From Pseudomonas sp. QS1027 (GTDB lineage Bacteria; Pseudomonadota; Gammaproteobacteria; Pseudomonadales; Pseudomonadaceae), in contig NZ_PHSU01000032.1 of NCBI RefSeq assembly GCF_002814235.1, positions 1 to 64,000 of the forward strand: DNA of 64,000 nt, written 5' to 3'. The notes beneath the pieces are model-generated. The model did not search any database. It was not told where the DNA came from and was given only the letters and a program-made list of their open reading frames with translations. This document shows, in pieces, positions 36,888-44,708 of this stretch. Each line of letters starts with the position of its first letter. Positions within the stretch are counted from its first letter, which is position 1. The position numbers were made by a program, and so were the translations under genes.

Positions 36888-38312
36888 TCAGTACTTCATG
36901 ACCACCAGTCGGGTCTGGGTGAATTCGAGCATGCCGTGCTTGCCGTCATCGCCGCCCAGGCCGGAACGTTTCCAGCCGGCGTGGAAACCCTGGTAGGGGT
37001 CGGCCGGGGTGCGGTTGACGTAGAGCTCGCCGGACTCGATGGCATTCGCCACTTTCATCGCCGTGCGGTAGTTCTCGGTATAGAGCACCGAGGACAGGCC
37101 GAACTGGTGGTCGTTGGCCATGGCCAGCGCCTCGTCGATATCACGGTACTTGAGCACCGGCAGGACCGGGCCGAAGATTTCTTCCTGGATGATTTCCATG
37201 TCCTGGCGGCAACCGCTGAGCAGGGTCGGCGGATAGAAATGCCCCGGACCTTCGGGGATCACACCACCGGTTTCCAGCACCGCGCCGTCGGCCACGGCAC
37301 GCTCGACCATGGCGTGGATATTGCGCCGTGAGCTGGCATTGACCAGCGGGCCCATCAGGCTGGCATCCGTGGCGCGGTCGCCAAACTGCACAGCGCTGAT
37401 CTTCTCTTTCAGCAGCGCGAGGAAACGGTCGTGCACGCTTTCGTGGACATAGACCCGTTCCACCGCCGTGCACAACTGGCCGCAATGGGTGGTCTTGGAA
37501 GCAACGATGGCGCTGGCGGCCTGCTCCAGGTCGGCATCGGCCTCGATGATCGCCGGGGTCTTGCCGCCCAGCTCCAGGGATGGCTTGGCGATATTGGCCT
37601 TGCAGTAATCGAGCACGATGCGTCCGGCGTTGACGCTGCCGGTCAGGGTGATCAGGCCGACGGCCTTGTGGGTGCAGACGTTGGCGGCGGTGTCGTGGTC
37701 CATGGTGAGGATATTCACCACCCCGGCGGGCAGGCTCGACTGTTGCACGGCACGGGCGATCTCAAACGCCGAGATCGGCGTGTTGTTGCTCGGGCGCACC
37801 ACCACGGTATTGCCGGCGATCAGCGCCGGGGCGATCTTGCGCAGCAGGGTGTAGACCGGGTAGTTGAATGGAATCAGGCAGGCGACGACGCCGATCGGCT
37901 CACGTTGCAGGAACAGGTTTTCGTCCGGGGTATCGCTGGGAATGATCTCGCCTTCGATACGCCGCGCCCATTCGGCGTGGTAGCGGGTGATTTGCGCGGC
38001 ATAACGGGCTTCGTTACTGGCGTCGGCGACGCTCTTGCCGGACTCCGCCGCCAGGGCCTGGCCGATGTCTTCGGCGCGGGCTTCCAGGGCGCTGGCAAAG
38101 CTGCGCAGATGCTCGGCGCGTTCGATGCTGGTGAGCTTGCCCCAGAGCTTCTGGGCGGCGGCGGCGGCCTCGACGGCCTCGACCGCTTCGCTGGAGGTGG
38201 CGGCCGGCACGTGATCGATCAAGGCCTCGGTGGCCGGGTTGTAGACCGCGATCCGGGCAGTGCCGGCGGGCTCGACGAACTGACCGTTAACAAAATTGCG
38301 CTGGGTGGACAT
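36888..38312 (-). CDS. Aldehyde dehydrogenase (AldA-like)
   Basis: A 474-residue NAD(P)-dependent aldehyde dehydrogenase with general base Glu247 (LELGGKTP) and nucleophile Cys281 (HCGQLCTA). NAD-binding motifs are PFNYPVYTLLRKIAPAL and TGSVNAGR. It resembles lactaldehyde/glycolaldehyde dehydrogenase AldA. It is first in the operon and is preceded by the 103-bp control region shared with the ABC transporter locus. Paired with the GMC oxidoreductase it would oxidise an alcohol to an acid. Confidence 0.9.
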   Translation of the reverse strand: MSTQRNFVNGQFVEPAGTARIAVYNPATEALIDHVPAATSSEAVEAVEAAAAAQKLWGKLTSIERAEHLRSFASALEARAEDIGQALAAESGKSVADASNEARYAAQITRYHAEWARRIEGEIIPSDTPDENLFLQREPIGVVACLIPFNYPVYTLLRKIAPALIAGNTVVVRPSNNTPISAFEIARAVQQSSLPAGVVNILTMDHDTAANVCTHKAVGLITLTGSVNAGRIVLDYCKANIAKPSLELGGKTPAIIEADADLEQAASAIVASKTTHCGQLCTAVERVYVHESVHDRFLALLKEKISAVQFGDRATDASLMGPLVNASSRRNIHAMVERAVADGAVLETGGVIPEGPGHFYPPTLLSGCRQDMEIIQEEIFGPVLPVLKYRDIDEALAMANDHQFGLSSVLYTENYRTAMKVANAIESGELYVNRTPADPYQGFHAGWKRSGLGGDDGKHGMLEFTQTRLVVMKY

Positions 38313-38415
38313 GTACTGGTTCTCGTACTTTTCTTATCTGAGAAGCCAGCAGTCTTGTCATCCGAGGCGGGATGAACAAACGATTAATTCAGGCGGTAAA
38401 CATTCAAAAAATGCA
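38313..38415 (-). promoter_or_regulatory. Control region of the ALDH operon, duplicated at 44439-44541
   Basis: Read on the minus strand up to the ALDH ATG, these 103 bases align without gaps to 44439-44541, which ends at another ATG. The 44-base core (38349-38392) differs at only 7 positions. It begins CTGAATTAATCGTTTGTTC and contains an interrupted dyad, TTGTTCATCC and GGATGACAA. The flanks match less well (13 of 23 upstream, 23 of 36 in the presumed 5' leader). A common regulator is the simplest explanation. The LysR gene at 38432 ends just upstream. Confidence 0.75.
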
Positions 38416-38431
38416 GGTTACCGCCGGACCT

Positions 38432-39367
38432 TCAGATAACCGGCATCGGCGCCGCCGTAGACGGCTCGAGATGCCGCCGTGCCAGCTCCAGTTCTTCCTG
38501 CAACCACTGGCTGAAAATCTGCAACTGAGGGATCTGCGTCTGTTCCTGGCGGGTCACCAGCCAGTAGGACTGGTGACCGTCGACATGCACGTTGAGCACC
38601 TGGGTCAACTGCCCGCAGGCCAGCTCGCCGGCCACCATATGCCAGTCGGCGATGGTGATGCCCAAGCCGTCGATGGCCGCGCGAATCGCCAGGTCCAGCA
38701 GGTCGAACTCATAGCCGCTCAAGGTATCGACGCCACTGATCCGCGCCGCGTCCAGCCAGTGTTTCCAGGTCAGGTAGCGTTGGTCCTCCTTGGCCAGCAC
38801 ATGCAGCAGGGTCAGGCGGTTCAGGTCGATCTCTTCCTGTCCGCTCAACTCGCGGGCATAGAGGCTCGGCGAGCAGACGGCGATATGCCGCTCGTGCATC
38901 AGCAACGAACTGTCCAGGCCATCCCATTCGCCATCGCCGAAACGGATCGCGCAGTCCAGGGTACTGGTCTCGGCCAGGCTGTCCTGCAGACGTGTGGTGA
39001 TGCTCAGTTCCAACCCCGGATGCTGCTGGCGCAGGCGCCCCAGGCGCGGTAGCAGCCAGCGGCTGGTAAAGGTCGGCGGCGCATTGATGCGCAGGCGGTT
39101 GGCGTGGTTCTTCTCCTGGATGCCACGCACGGTCATCTCGATCTTGTCGAAGGACTGATGCAGCGCGCGCAGCAACACCCGCCCGGCACTGGTCAACTCG
39201 AGATGATGATGACGGCGCTCCAGCAGACTTTCCCCCAGTTGTTCCTCAAGCTGACGGACCTGGCGGCTGACGGCGCTCTGGGTCACGTTCAGCAGTTCGG
39301 CGGCGCGGGTAAAGCTGCCGGTGCTGCCAGCCACTTCGAAGGCTTTGAGCGCATTGAGCGCGGGCAT
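38432..39367 (-). CDS. LysR-family transcriptional regulator (GcvA-like)
   Basis: A 311-residue regulator with the GcvA-type opening MPALNALKAFEVAGSTGSFT and helix-turn-helix RAAELLNVTQSAVSRQVRQL. The effector domain contains INAPPTFTSRWLLPRLG, typical of this subgroup. It lies upstream of and co-directional with the ALDH operon, 119 bp away. The ribosome site before ATG 39367 is weak. It is the nearest candidate for the factor that binds the duplicated control region. Confidence 0.87.
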   Translation of the reverse strand: MPALNALKAFEVAGSTGSFTRAAELLNVTQSAVSRQVRQLEEQLGESLLERRHHHLELTSAGRVLLRALHQSFDKIEMTVRGIQEKNHANRLRINAPPTFTSRWLLPRLGRLRQQHPGLELSITTRLQDSLAETSTLDCAIRFGDGEWDGLDSSLLMHERHIAVCSPSLYARELSGQEEIDLNRLTLLHVLAKEDQRYLTWKHWLDAARISGVDTLSGYEFDLLDLAIRAAIDGLGITIADWHMVAGELACGQLTQVLNVHVDGHQSYWLVTRQEQTQIPQLQIFSQWLQEELELARRHLEPSTAAPMPVI

Positions 39368-39520
39368 TTTGCGTTTCAAGAAAAGACACTCACCAAGGGG
39401 CGGACAGCCACAAGCATCGCATGGGGTCGGGGTGGGTAACATTCCTTTTTGTCTATCGTCCTACAAAAAACACAAAGCCCCCCACAGAAAAGTGGTCACG
39501 CAATCCGCGCCGAACGCGAT

Positions 39521-39607
39521 CTGTAGGAGCCGGCTTGCTGGCGATGAGGCCCCGGAGCCTGGCAGCGCCTATCCGGACGCCATCGCCAGCAAGCCGGCTC
39601 CTACAGG
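39521..39607. repeat. REP pair (inverted)
   Basis: Left arm CTGTAGGAGCCGGCTTGCTG, right arm CATCGCCAGCAAGCCGGCTC, ending CTACAGG, in the 470-base gap between the divergent LysR and MFS genes. The bases on either side (39368-39520 and 39608-39837) are AT-rich and probably hold both promoters; I could not choose one with confidence. Confidence 0.92.
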
Positions 39608-39837
39608 TTGTGTCGCTCAAGGTCGCTTTTGCAAGAAAACCGTCGCCTGGAGATAAATAGCAGGAGTATTTCGCACAGCCCTCATGAGTATTCAGCACTG
39701 GTTCTTTTCAACTTATAAACGCTACCCTGCCCTATAACTTTAAATAGAAAGTTTCCACGCACTTACATTGGGCGCCACGCCAACTTTCGCCCCATTGTGT
39801 TGCACCTTTCCAACAACTTATTCCTTTGGGCCGCGCA

Positions 39838-41073
39838 ATGACAGCAATAAAAAACACGCCAACAAGAACCCTCGGCCTGCTCGCCTTTATATTCACCTGC
39901 TGCAATGCCAGCACCCACGGCTTCAGTATTTTTCTTTATTCCGCCTTGTTACCCGAGATCCGCCAGCACTTCTCCCTGAGTTATAGCCAGGCCGCCTCCA
40001 TCGCTGCCTTGCTGCAACTCTTCTATATGGGCGCCTCGATTGCCAGCGGGATCGCCGCCGCCTGGATCAGCCCCCTGAACATGGTGCGCCTGACCATGCT
40101 GCTCAGCCCGGTGCTGCTGGCGCTGGCGGTCGCCACGCCCTGGGTCCTGCCCTTCGCCCTCTGCCTGGCACTGGTCTCGGCTTGCGCGGTGTCCAACTGG
40201 AACGCGATTGCCGCCCTGGCCGGCGAAGTGATTCCCGCGTCTCACCGCAGCCGGGTGCTGGGCCTGGCGTCTTCCGGGGCGGCCTTTGCCATCTGCCTGA
40301 ACGGTATCCTGATCGCCCTGCTCCAGGGTATTTCCCTGGGCGCTTTCTGGCTGATCTGCGCCGGGCTCACCTTGATCGTCACCGGGCTGACCCTCTGGGC
40401 CCTGGCGCCCCTAGGCCGCCAGCCGGACGCCCGCTCCAGGGCGGCCACCTCCCTGGGCCGGGTACTCAGGCACTGGCTGCGCCTCTGCCTGGAACAACCC
40501 ATCGCCGTGCATATCCTGCTGCTCAGTGGCTTTATCGGCAGTATCAGCGGCCCGTTCCTCAACTTCCTCTCGGCCTTCGCCAGCGAACGCCTGGGCGCCG
40601 GCCCGCAGGTCACCGGCTCGCTCTGGACCTTGATCGGTGCCTGTGGCGCGCTGGGCGGGATGTCCCTGGGGTCACTGGCTGATCGCTGGGGCGCGCTGCG
40701 GGTGATGGCCATCAGCATCGGCGCCTTCGGCCTGGCCATGCTCGGCCTGCTGCTGCACCCCGGTTTGCTGCTGACCTGGCTGGCCGCCGGGCTGTTCGCA
40801 TTGTTCTACTTTCCCGTCTGGGGCCTGATGGCCGCCTACCTCAGCGCTCGCCTGACACCCGTGCAAAGCCTGCAAGTGGTGAGCCTGAGCATGGTCGGCT
40901 ACGGCCTGGGCAGCGCCAGCGCGAACTGGGTCAACGGCCTGTTGCTGCAGGCCAGCGGCTCGTTCGCCATCATCCATGCCTGGATCGCCGGCTGGGTCCT
41001 CGCCAGCCTGCTGCTACTGCAAGTCATGGCCCGCCACCAGCGCCGTCGGCCGCTGCTCCAGGAGCCGGTCTGA
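39838..41073 (+). CDS. MFS transporter
   Basis: A 411-residue protein with about 12 membrane segments. It opens with LGLLAFIFTCCNASTHGFSI and contains GSLADRWGALRVMAISIG in the second half, the typical MFS loop. No good ribosome site is visible before the ATG at 39838; a TTG 12 bases upstream is an alternative. It is divergent from the LysR at 38432, and its last 60 bases overlap the 3' end of the convergent LysR at 41014. The substrate is unknown. Confidence 0.83.
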   Translation: MTAIKNTPTRTLGLLAFIFTCCNASTHGFSIFLYSALLPEIRQHFSLSYSQAASIAALLQLFYMGASIASGIAAAWISPLNMVRLTMLLSPVLLALAVATPWVLPFALCLALVSACAVSNWNAIAALAGEVIPASHRSRVLGLASSGAAFAICLNGILIALLQGISLGAFWLICAGLTLIVTGLTLWALAPLGRQPDARSRAATSLGRVLRHWLRLCLEQPIAVHILLLSGFIGSISGPFLNFLSAFASERLGAGPQVTGSLWTLIGACGALGGMSLGSLADRWGALRVMAISIGAFGLAMLGLLLHPGLLLTWLAAGLFALFYFPVWGLMAAYLSARLTPVQSLQVVSLSMVGYGLGSASANWVNGLLLQASGSFAIIHAWIAGWVLASLLLLQVMARHQRRRPLLQEPV

Positions 41074-41925
41074 GCGCCGCAACTGACGCCCGAGCATCTC
41101 CACCATCGCCTCGAGCCCCGGCTCCTGGCAGGCTGACGAACGCCAGAGCATCAGGCGGGCTGGTTGGATAGCCGGAAAGCCGTCCCGCTCATCGAGAATC
41201 CGCCAGCCCTCCGGCACCAGCCGGCGGGCGGTCACCCCCACCGTCTCGCCGCCCTCGATGGCCACGCCGATCCCCCGCGGGCTCTGGCTGGTGTAAACCA
41301 CGTGCCAGGCCCGACCGGCCTCGGCCAGGGCGTCGATGGCATTGGCACGAAAGGCACAACCCTCGGCATAGACCGCCAGCGGTACCGATGGGTCATCAGC
41401 CCAGGCGCGGTTGTCAGCGGTCACCCAGACCAGCGGCTCGTCGCAGAGAAACTCGCCCTGTTGCAGATTGGCATGCTGCACGCCGAGCACCAGGTCCAGC
41501 TCGCCGCGCTGCAAGCGCCCGACCAGGGCTACCGAGGCTTCACAGCAAACGTCCGGACGGACCTTGGGAAAGTGTTCGCGAAAATCCCGCAGGACTCCGG
41601 CCAGGCAGTATTGCGCGTAGTCCTCGGGCATCCCGACATGGATGCAAGCCAGGTCATTGGGCAGATGGGCGGCGTTGATCGCCTCGTTGTGCAGCTTGAG
41701 GATGCGTCGCGCATAGATCAGGAAGGTCTCGCCGCTGGGGGTCAGGCTGATGCTGCGGCTGGTGCGGTGGATCAGCGGCGTGCCGACCACCTCTTCCAGC
41801 CGTTGCAGACTCTGGCTGACGGTCGACTGGGTTTTATGCAGGCGCTCGGCCGCCGCCGAAAACCCCTGGCATTCAATAATCGCCACAAACACCTTGAGCA
41901 ATGTTCCGTCCAGATGACCTGACAT
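41014..41925 (-). CDS. LysR-family transcriptional regulator
   Basis: A 303-residue regulator. The helix-turn-helix is GFSAAAERLHKTQSTVSQSL near residues 21-40, followed by IHRTSRSISLTPSGE. AGGAG is eight bases before ATG 41925. It is divergent from the 2OG-Fe(II) oxygenase (139 bp between starts), so it probably controls the oxygenase/M24 genes. Its tail overlaps the MFS gene by 60 bp in opposite orientation. Confidence 0.88.
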   Translation of the reverse strand: MSGHLDGTLLKVFVAIIECQGFSAAAERLHKTQSTVSQSLQRLEEVVGTPLIHRTSRSISLTPSGETFLIYARRILKLHNEAINAAHLPNDLACIHVGMPEDYAQYCLAGVLRDFREHFPKVRPDVCCEASVALVGRLQRGELDLVLGVQHANLQQGEFLCDEPLVWVTADNRAWADDPSVPLAVYAEGCAFRANAIDALAEAGRAWHVVYTSQSPRGIGVAIEGGETVGVTARRLVPEGWRILDERDGFPAIQPARLMLWRSSACQEPGLEAMVEMLGRQLRRSDRLLEQRPTALVAGHDLQ

Positions 41926-42064
41926 AACTATCGCTCCTGCCGATGGATTCGATCGTAACTCATCATTTCTATTACTCCTGAATTTGCGCAACTATCGATT
42001 CAACGCCGAGACAACTTAGAACCTTGCACTGGCGACTAATGATCGTTAACTTCAGGAGCCCGAA

Positions 42065-42946
42065 ATGAGCCTTCAACTTGCCGATGCCGAAGTGGGTGAT
42101 ATCAGCGATATCGTCAACACCGAACGTTATCCCATTCATGATTCGGGCCATGTCCAATTACAGGCGCTGATCGATCATGCCCGTGCCGAACTGGCCATCG
42201 ACGGTTGCTGCCTGCTGAAGAACTTCCTGCGTCCCGAAGTACTGGAACAGGCTCGCCTCGAAGGCCAGGCGCTTTCGGACAAGACGTTTTATTCGGTGCG
42301 CAAGGTCAATGCCTACTTCACCGAAGACGATCCCTCCCTGCCGGCCGAAGACCCGCGTCGCACCTTCATGGAGCGCACCAGCGGCTTCGTGACCCGCGAC
42401 ATGATCGCCCCGGACGCGATCATTCACCGGCTCTACGTCTCGCCGATGATGAAACGTTTCATCAGTGCCTGCCTGGGGGAACCTGAGATTTTCGAATATG
42501 CCGACCCCTTTGCCGGTCTGGTGATCAATGTAATGCCGGAGGGCACCCAGCAGCCTTGGCACTTCGACACCAACGAATTCATCGTCAGCATGATGACCCA
42601 GAAGCCCGAGGCCGGCGGCCTGTTCGAATACGCGCCGATGATCCGCTCGCGCACGGCGGAAAACCTCGGCGCGGTGGGCCAGGTGGTGCGGGGGGAGGAC
42701 CGCAGCCGGGTGAAATACCTGGAGCTCAATCCCGGCGACCTGCAGATCTTCAAGGGGCGGTTTTCGGTGCACCGGGTGACCCGTGTCGAAGGCGCGGTCG
42801 AGCGCAATACCGCGATTTTCGCCTACTCGGAGAAGCCCGGAATCATTGGCCGCGCCGAGCGCACCAAGCAGCTCTACGGGCGGCTCTCCGAAGCCCATCT
42901 GCAGGCCGAGCGCAGCCGGGTGCGCAGCGACCAACTGCTCGACTGA
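42065..42946 (+). CDS. 2OG-Fe(II) oxygenase, BesD/HalD-like family with an intact HxD facial triad
   Basis: A 293-residue protein. Iron ligands appear to be His166 and Asp168 (QPWHFDTNEF) and distal His236 (RFSVHRV); Arg247 in VERNTAIFAYSEKPG would bind 2-oxoglutarate. The overall plan resembles the family that includes amino-acid halogenases such as BesD. Those have Gly in place of the Asp to make room for chloride; Asp168 here points to hydroxylation. AGGAG precedes the ATG. It is followed at 178 bp by the DddP-like gene, with a worn REP pair in between. Confidence 0.78.
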   Translation: MSLQLADAEVGDISDIVNTERYPIHDSGHVQLQALIDHARAELAIDGCCLLKNFLRPEVLEQARLEGQALSDKTFYSVRKVNAYFTEDDPSLPAEDPRRTFMERTSGFVTRDMIAPDAIIHRLYVSPMMKRFISACLGEPEIFEYADPFAGLVINVMPEGTQQPWHFDTNEFIVSMMTQKPEAGGLFEYAPMIRSRTAENLGAVGQVVRGEDRSRVKYLELNPGDLQIFKGRFSVHRVTRVEGAVERNTAIFAYSEKPGIIGRAERTKQLYGRLSEAHLQAERSRVRSDQLLD

Positions 42947-42960
42947 ATACACGCAGCCTT

Positions 42961-43045
42961 TGTAGAAGCCAGCCTGCTGGCAATCGGGCCAGTGAATCTT
43001 GCATCGCCTGATCGGACGCCATCGCCAGCAAGCCGGCTCCTACAG
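42961..43045. repeat. REP pair with a degenerate left arm
   Basis: The right arm (CATCGCCAGCAAGCCGGCTC) is intact. The left arm reads TGTAGAAGCCAGCCTGCTGG, with several changes from the consensus. Confidence 0.8.
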
Positions 43046-43124
43046 ATCCTACGCACCCAATAAATACTGCTGTGCCCATAAGAACGAATTTCCATCACCG
43101 ACCGGTATTAGCGAGGAACACCCC

Positions 43125-44351
43125 ATGAGTCTTTCCGGCCCCAACCGCAACCCCGCCGACTGCGAACCCACCTACGCCGAGATCCAGCAAATCCAGCTGG
43201 ACCGCCTGCAACGGGTACGCAACGAATTGAAAAAGCGCGACTACGCCGCCTGCGTGCTGTTCGACCCGACCCATATGCGCTACGCCACTGGCTCGCGCAA
43301 CATGCAGGTGTACTCGGCGCGCAACCCGGCGCGTTATGCCTTTATTCCCGCCGAAGGCCCGGTGGTGGTCTTCGAATTCGGCGGCTGCCTGCACCTGGCC
43401 GAATCGCTGAATACCGTCGACGAAGTGCGCCCGGCCAAGGCGATCTCCTATTACTTCTGCGACAGCTTCCTGAGCAATGTCACCGCCGACTGGGCCGCTG
43501 AAATCGACGACCTGGTACGCAAATGCGGGGGCGGCAAGCGCATCGCCATCGAGAGCGCCACCTCGGCGGCGGCCTTCGAGTTGCAAAAGCTCGGCTACCA
43601 GGTCTTCGATGCCCAGGAGCCGCTGGAGCGCGCGCGCTGCATCAAGGTACCAAACGAACTGAAGATGATCCGCGCCAGCCTGCGTGCCACCGAAGCCGGC
43701 GTGAAACTGATGGAAAGCAAGCTCAAACCCGGCATCAGCGAAAACGAACTTTGGTCACACCTGCACCAACACGTGATCGCCACCGACGGCGACTATGTGG
43801 AAACCCGCCTGCTGTCCTCCGGACCGCGCACCAACCCCTGGTTCCAGGAGTGCAGCACGCGGCCCATCGAAGCCGGCGACCTGGTGGCGCTGGACACCGA
43901 TGTGGTCGGTCGTTTCGGCTACTACGCGGACTTCTCGCGGACCTTTCTCTGTGGCGAACAGGCCGCCACCCACAAGCAGCAGGAACTGTACAAGCTGGCC
44001 TATGAGCAGGTGCAGACCAATATGGAAATGCTCAAGGCCGGGCGCAGCTTCAAGGAGTATGCGGAGCTGGCCTGGAAGATCCCCGACCACTACAAGGCCA
44101 ACCGTTATTTCGCCCTGGCCCACGGGGTTGGCATGACCGGTGAATACCCTTACGTGGTGCACCGCGAGGACATCGATGCACTGGGCTACGACGGGGTCTT
44201 CGAGGCGGGCATGACCATCTGCGTGGAAAGCTACATCGGCCACGACGAAGGCGGTGAAGGGGTCAAGCTCGAAGAGCAGATCTACATCCACGAAAACGGT
44301 ATCGAACTGCTCTCGGACTATCCGTTCGACCCGCGCCTGCTGCCCGTTTAA
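43125..44351 (+). CDS. M24-family metalloenzyme, DddP-like
   Basis: A 408-residue 'pita-bread' protein: an N-terminal creatinase-like domain (about 1-170) and a C-terminal M24 catalytic domain. Candidate metal ligands are Asp257 and Asp259 (LDTD), Asp269 (YADFSRT), His333 (AHGVGMTGEY), Glu368 (CVESYIG) and Glu383 (KLEEQ). Stretches such as ETRLLSSGPRTNPWFQEC and LLSDYPFDPRLL closely match my memory of the DMSP lyase DddP, and all six ligands keep DddP's spacing (constant offset of 38). Family relatives are otherwise Xaa-Pro peptidases. GAGGAA precedes the start. The real substrate is unproven. Confidence 0.85.
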   Translation: MSLSGPNRNPADCEPTYAEIQQIQLDRLQRVRNELKKRDYAACVLFDPTHMRYATGSRNMQVYSARNPARYAFIPAEGPVVVFEFGGCLHLAESLNTVDEVRPAKAISYYFCDSFLSNVTADWAAEIDDLVRKCGGGKRIAIESATSAAAFELQKLGYQVFDAQEPLERARCIKVPNELKMIRASLRATEAGVKLMESKLKPGISENELWSHLHQHVIATDGDYVETRLLSSGPRTNPWFQECSTRPIEAGDLVALDTDVVGRFGYYADFSRTFLCGEQAATHKQQELYKLAYEQVQTNMEMLKAGRSFKEYAELAWKIPDHYKANRYFALAHGVGMTGEYPYVVHREDIDALGYDGVFEAGMTICVESYIGHDEGGEGVKLEEQIYIHENGIELLSDYPFDPRLLPV

Positions 44352-44359
44352 GTCTTGCC

Positions 44360-44398
44360 GCCCTACCCCGCGCCGGCACTCAGCCCGCGAGGTAGGGC
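44360..44398 (+). other. Hairpin after the DddP-like gene
   Basis: GCCCTACC (44360-44367) pairs with GGTAGGGC (44391-44398) across a GC-rich loop. There is no T run after it, so it may act as an attenuator or mRNA-stabilising stem rather than a full terminator. Confidence 0.45.
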
Positions 44399-44438
44399 CA
44401 TCAGGAGCGTGTCTGGCGCGGGAGGGCAATCAGTAATG

Positions 44439-44541
44439 TGCGTTTTAGGAATTTTCCTGCGCTGAATTTATCGTTTGTTCATCCGGAGCCAGATGACAAA
44501 ACTGCGAGCATCTCAAATAAAAACAACACGAGAGCCGCACC
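44439..44541 (+). promoter_or_regulatory. Control region of the ABC-transporter operon, duplicate of 38313-38415
   Basis: 103 bases ending directly before the ATG at 44542. Ungapped alignment with the region before the ALDH gene gives about 73 identities; the core 44462-44505 has 37 of 44. The core begins CTGAATTTATCGTTTGTTC and ends GATGACAAAACTGC. The presumed 5' leader is also conserved (TCTCAAATAA here, TCTCAGATAA there). Confidence 0.75.
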
Positions 44542-44643
44542 ATGTCCAACCTCACGTCCCGCCTCCTGAATGCTCCGCGCTTTGAACTGCCGTCGACGTT
44601 TTGCCTGACCGACCAAGGGTTTCCCCTGGATCGCCAGCGCTAG
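44542..44643 (+). CDS. 33-codon leader ORF ahead of the ABC transporter
   Basis: ATG at 44542, TAG at 44641-44643, encoding MSNLTSRLLNAPRFELPS and 15 more residues. Its ATG occupies exactly the position of the ALDH start in the duplicated control region, including the following TCC codon, so translation from it is plausible. It is in a different frame from the binding protein that starts 65 bases later. It could be a leader peptide, a small protein, or a relic of the duplication. Confidence 0.45.
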   Translation: MSNLTSRLLNAPRFELPSTFCLTDQGFPLDRQR

Positions 44644-44708
44644 CTGCCAACCCTCTGTTCGCAGTGGCACCCAAAAGACGCATTTACGCCCCAGTATCGG
44701 AGAGGCTC

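Noticed and set aside
42065..42946. Calling the oxygenase an amino-acid halogenase
   Set aside because: The halogenase family needs Gly or Ala where this protein has Asp168, so a halogenase is not supported.
43125..44351. Naming the M24 enzyme dddP outright and the cluster a DMSP pathway
   Set aside because: Ligand spacing matches, but there is no BCCT carrier or acrylate-handling gene in the window, and DddP numbering was recalled from memory. The call is kept as DddP-like.
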